This document shows, piece after piece, positions 62,464 to 64,000 of a stretch of 64,000 nt of DNA. Numbering within the stretch: the stretch's first letter is position 1; each line of letters begins with the position of its first letter. Below the pieces are notes generated by a model. It ran no database searches, was not told the DNA's origin, and saw only the letters and a program-made list of their open reading frames with translations. Source of the DNA: Bacillus sp. N1-1 (GTDB lineage: Bacteria; Bacillota; Bacilli; Bacillales; Guptibacillaceae); assembly GCF_009818105.1 (NCBI RefSeq), contig NZ_CP046564.1, positions 2,046,001 through 2,110,000 of the forward strand, written 5' to 3'. Position numbers and translations under genes: made by a program.

Positions 62464-63894
62464 ATGAACGTACTATTTGCTGCATCTGAAGGTCATCCAT
62501 TTATTAAAACGGGTGGTCTTGGTGATGTGATCGGTGCTCTTCCAAAAGCACTTCAAAAACAGGGAGCGAACGTTTCTGTTATCTTACCTAAATATCAAGA
62601 TATGAATGAGGAGTTTAAAAGTCAGCTTGAATTAAAAGAGACGATTACCGTTTCAGTTGGCTGGCGCGATAAATATTGTGGCATTGAAATGCTTAAGTAT
62701 GATGGCATCACCTATTATTTCGTTGACAATGAATATTATTTTAAGCGAAGTGGTAGCTATGGATACTTTGATGACGGTGAGCGCTTTTCATTTTTTTGTA
62801 AAGCCGTATTAGAAGCGATTCCATATCTTGAAGATCAGCCTGACATTCTCCATTGCCACGATTGGCAAACAGGGATGATTCCTGTGCTAAAGAAAGCCCA
62901 TTATAGAAACCACCCGTACTATGAGGGAATGAAGGTCGTTTATACAATTCATAATTTGCGTTATCAGGGCATTTTTCCAAAGTCCATTTTGCATGATTTG
63001 CTAGATTTAAGCGAACTTCATTTTAATAATGAAGGCGTAGAGTTTCATGGAAATGTAAGCTTCATGAAGGGTGGACTGCTTTATGCAGATTACATTACAA
63101 CTGTAAGTCCATCGTATGCGGATGAAATTAAGCAGCCTTATTTCGGTGAATACTTGGATGGAGTTATGAGGAAGAGAGAAAATGAATTTACTGGTATTAT
63201 TAACGGGATTGATACGGATCTTTACGATCCCGCCAGTGATTCGGCTCTTGCTTATACGTATCACGCCTCACATCTTCTAAAAGAAAAAAACAAAACCGAT
63301 CTTCAAAAGAAGCTCGGTCTACAAATAGGAGAAGGCATTCCAGTTATTGCCCTTATCACGCGACTTGTCGAACAAAAGGGGATCGATCTGTTCTTCAGAG
63401 TCTTACCTGAAATAATGGAGCAAAAAGTCCAGGTAGTTGTACTTGGAACAGGTGATGAGCATTATGAGCATATGCTTCGAGAAGCAGAAGCACGCTATCC
63501 TGGTAGATTTTCAGCAAACATTTATTTTGATGATGGTTTTGCGCGCCAGCTTTATGCTGCATCTGATTTGTTCTTAATGCCTTCCCAATTTGAGCCATGT
63601 GGCATTAGTCAGCTGATCGCGCTACGATATGGCAGTCTTCCAATTGTACGAGAAACTGGTGGCTTAAAAGATACTGTTCAACCTTATAACAAGTTTACAG
63701 GGGAGGGGCATGGATTTAGTTTTGCGAACTATAATGCGCACGAGATGTTAGATACGATCCGACTTGCTCTTGATCTCTATCACCATGATGACATCACGTG
63801 GAAAAAACTAGTTGTAAGAGCCATGCGTCTTAACTATTCGTGGGAAGCTTCATCAGTAAAATACTTAAATTTGTATCAAAACCTATTAAAATAA
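62464..63894 (+). CDS. glgA: Glycogen synthase GlgA
   Basis: 476 residues, GT5 family. ADP-glucose binding KTGGLGDVIGALP near residue 18, the C-terminal ADP site in ALITRLVEQKG and the E-x7-E motif around FEPCGISQLIALRYG and VRETGGLKDTV. It extends alpha-1,4 chains. TAGGGGGAAC before the ATG; 15 nt after glgD. Followed by a terminator, so glgP, which usually comes next in Bacillus, is not part of this stretch. Confidence 0.96.
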   Translation: MNVLFAASEGHPFIKTGGLGDVIGALPKALQKQGANVSVILPKYQDMNEEFKSQLELKETITVSVGWRDKYCGIEMLKYDGITYYFVDNEYYFKRSGSYGYFDDGERFSFFCKAVLEAIPYLEDQPDILHCHDWQTGMIPVLKKAHYRNHPYYEGMKVVYTIHNLRYQGIFPKSILHDLLDLSELHFNNEGVEFHGNVSFMKGGLLYADYITTVSPSYADEIKQPYFGEYLDGVMRKRENEFTGIINGIDTDLYDPASDSALAYTYHASHLLKEKNKTDLQKKLGLQIGEGIPVIALITRLVEQKGIDLFFRVLPEIMEQKVQVVVLGTGDEHYEHMLREAEARYPGRFSANIYFDDGFARQLYAASDLFLMPSQFEPCGISQLIALRYGSLPIVRETGGLKDTVQPYNKFTGEGHGFSFANYNAHEMLDTIRLALDLYHHDDITWKKLVVRAMRLNYSWEASSVKYLNLYQNLLK

Positions 63895-63913
63895 TTTCAA
63901 ACTTTACCGATAA

Positions 63914-63945
63914 GAAAAGCAGAGGGGAAACTCTCTGCTTTTTTC
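63914..63945 (+). terminator. Terminator of the glg operon
   Basis: AAAAGCAGAG/CTCTGCTTTT with an 8-nt loop, T6. The last 55 bp of the window hold nothing recognisable. Confidence 0.85.
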
Positions 63946-64000
63946 GTTAAGAATGCTACAAATTTAGGATAGGAGAAATTGATTGATGATATCATGTACA

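Overview
The window reads as a chromosomal segment of a spore-forming, low-GC Gram-positive bacterium of the Bacillaceae. Gene content and order follow the Bacillus subtilis yne region closely, and four spore-specific small protein genes are present (sspP, sspO, sspN, tlp). I cannot name the species from sequence alone.

Layout. 1-9.7 kb: a truncated acetyltransferase, an AidB-like acyl-CoA dehydrogenase and a ferritin. Then comes the SOS block lexA / yneA-yneB-ynzC with SOS boxes, a HesB-like protein, sirA, yneF, a VanY/LdcB-type carboxypeptidase lipoprotein, ccdA, an orphan MnhB-like protein, ccdC and a yneK-like gene. 9.7-18.2 kb: an inserted selenium island. It holds the selenocysteine tRNA gene selC, selB, a PhnD/PhnE/PhnC-like ABC transporter, selD, a small Rdx/SelW-family gene and selA. 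selD and rdx both carry an in-frame UGA followed by a hairpin with a GUU apical loop, so both are read as selenoproteins and both are mis-called by ordinary gene finding. 18.2-25 kb: the B. subtilis-like order resumes with sspP, sspO, acnA/citB, an FbpB-like small protein, sspN, two poorly characterised genes, tlp, yneP, yneQ and yneR.

25-39 kb: two tandem GDSL esterases and a UDG-like protein. Next is a candidate PapR-like signal peptide gene facing a PlcR-like TPR regulator, with a possible holin-like toxin peptide between them. Then come an SDR dehydrogenase, a lipoprotein, D-amino acid transaminase, cshA with a terminator in its leader, the double dynamin dynA, a sulfurtransferase and patA. 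A cluster of DnaA boxes lies at 39.25-39.40 kb. 39.5-49.2 kb: a PucR-type regulator and the lysine 2,3-aminomutase cluster (yodT, two CoA-transferase subunits, yodQ, ablB, a sigma-54 activator, kamA, yokU). kamA has its own sigma-54 promoter. 49.3-58 kb: small spore/IDEAL-type proteins, ypcP, ypdQ, ypeQ, ypeP, a cold-shock protein, formate-THF ligase, a thioesterase, cvfB and a GH15-like protein. 58.3-64 kb: glycogen operon glgB-glgC-glgD-glgA, ending in a terminator.

Cross-cutting signals. Exact Spo0A boxes (TGTCGAA) are concentrated in intergenic DNA before sirA, between selC and selB, before acnA, before the GH15 gene and before glgB, where two of them form a 30-bp perfect palindrome. Nearly all functional calls rest on motif recognition and remembered families; no searches were run.
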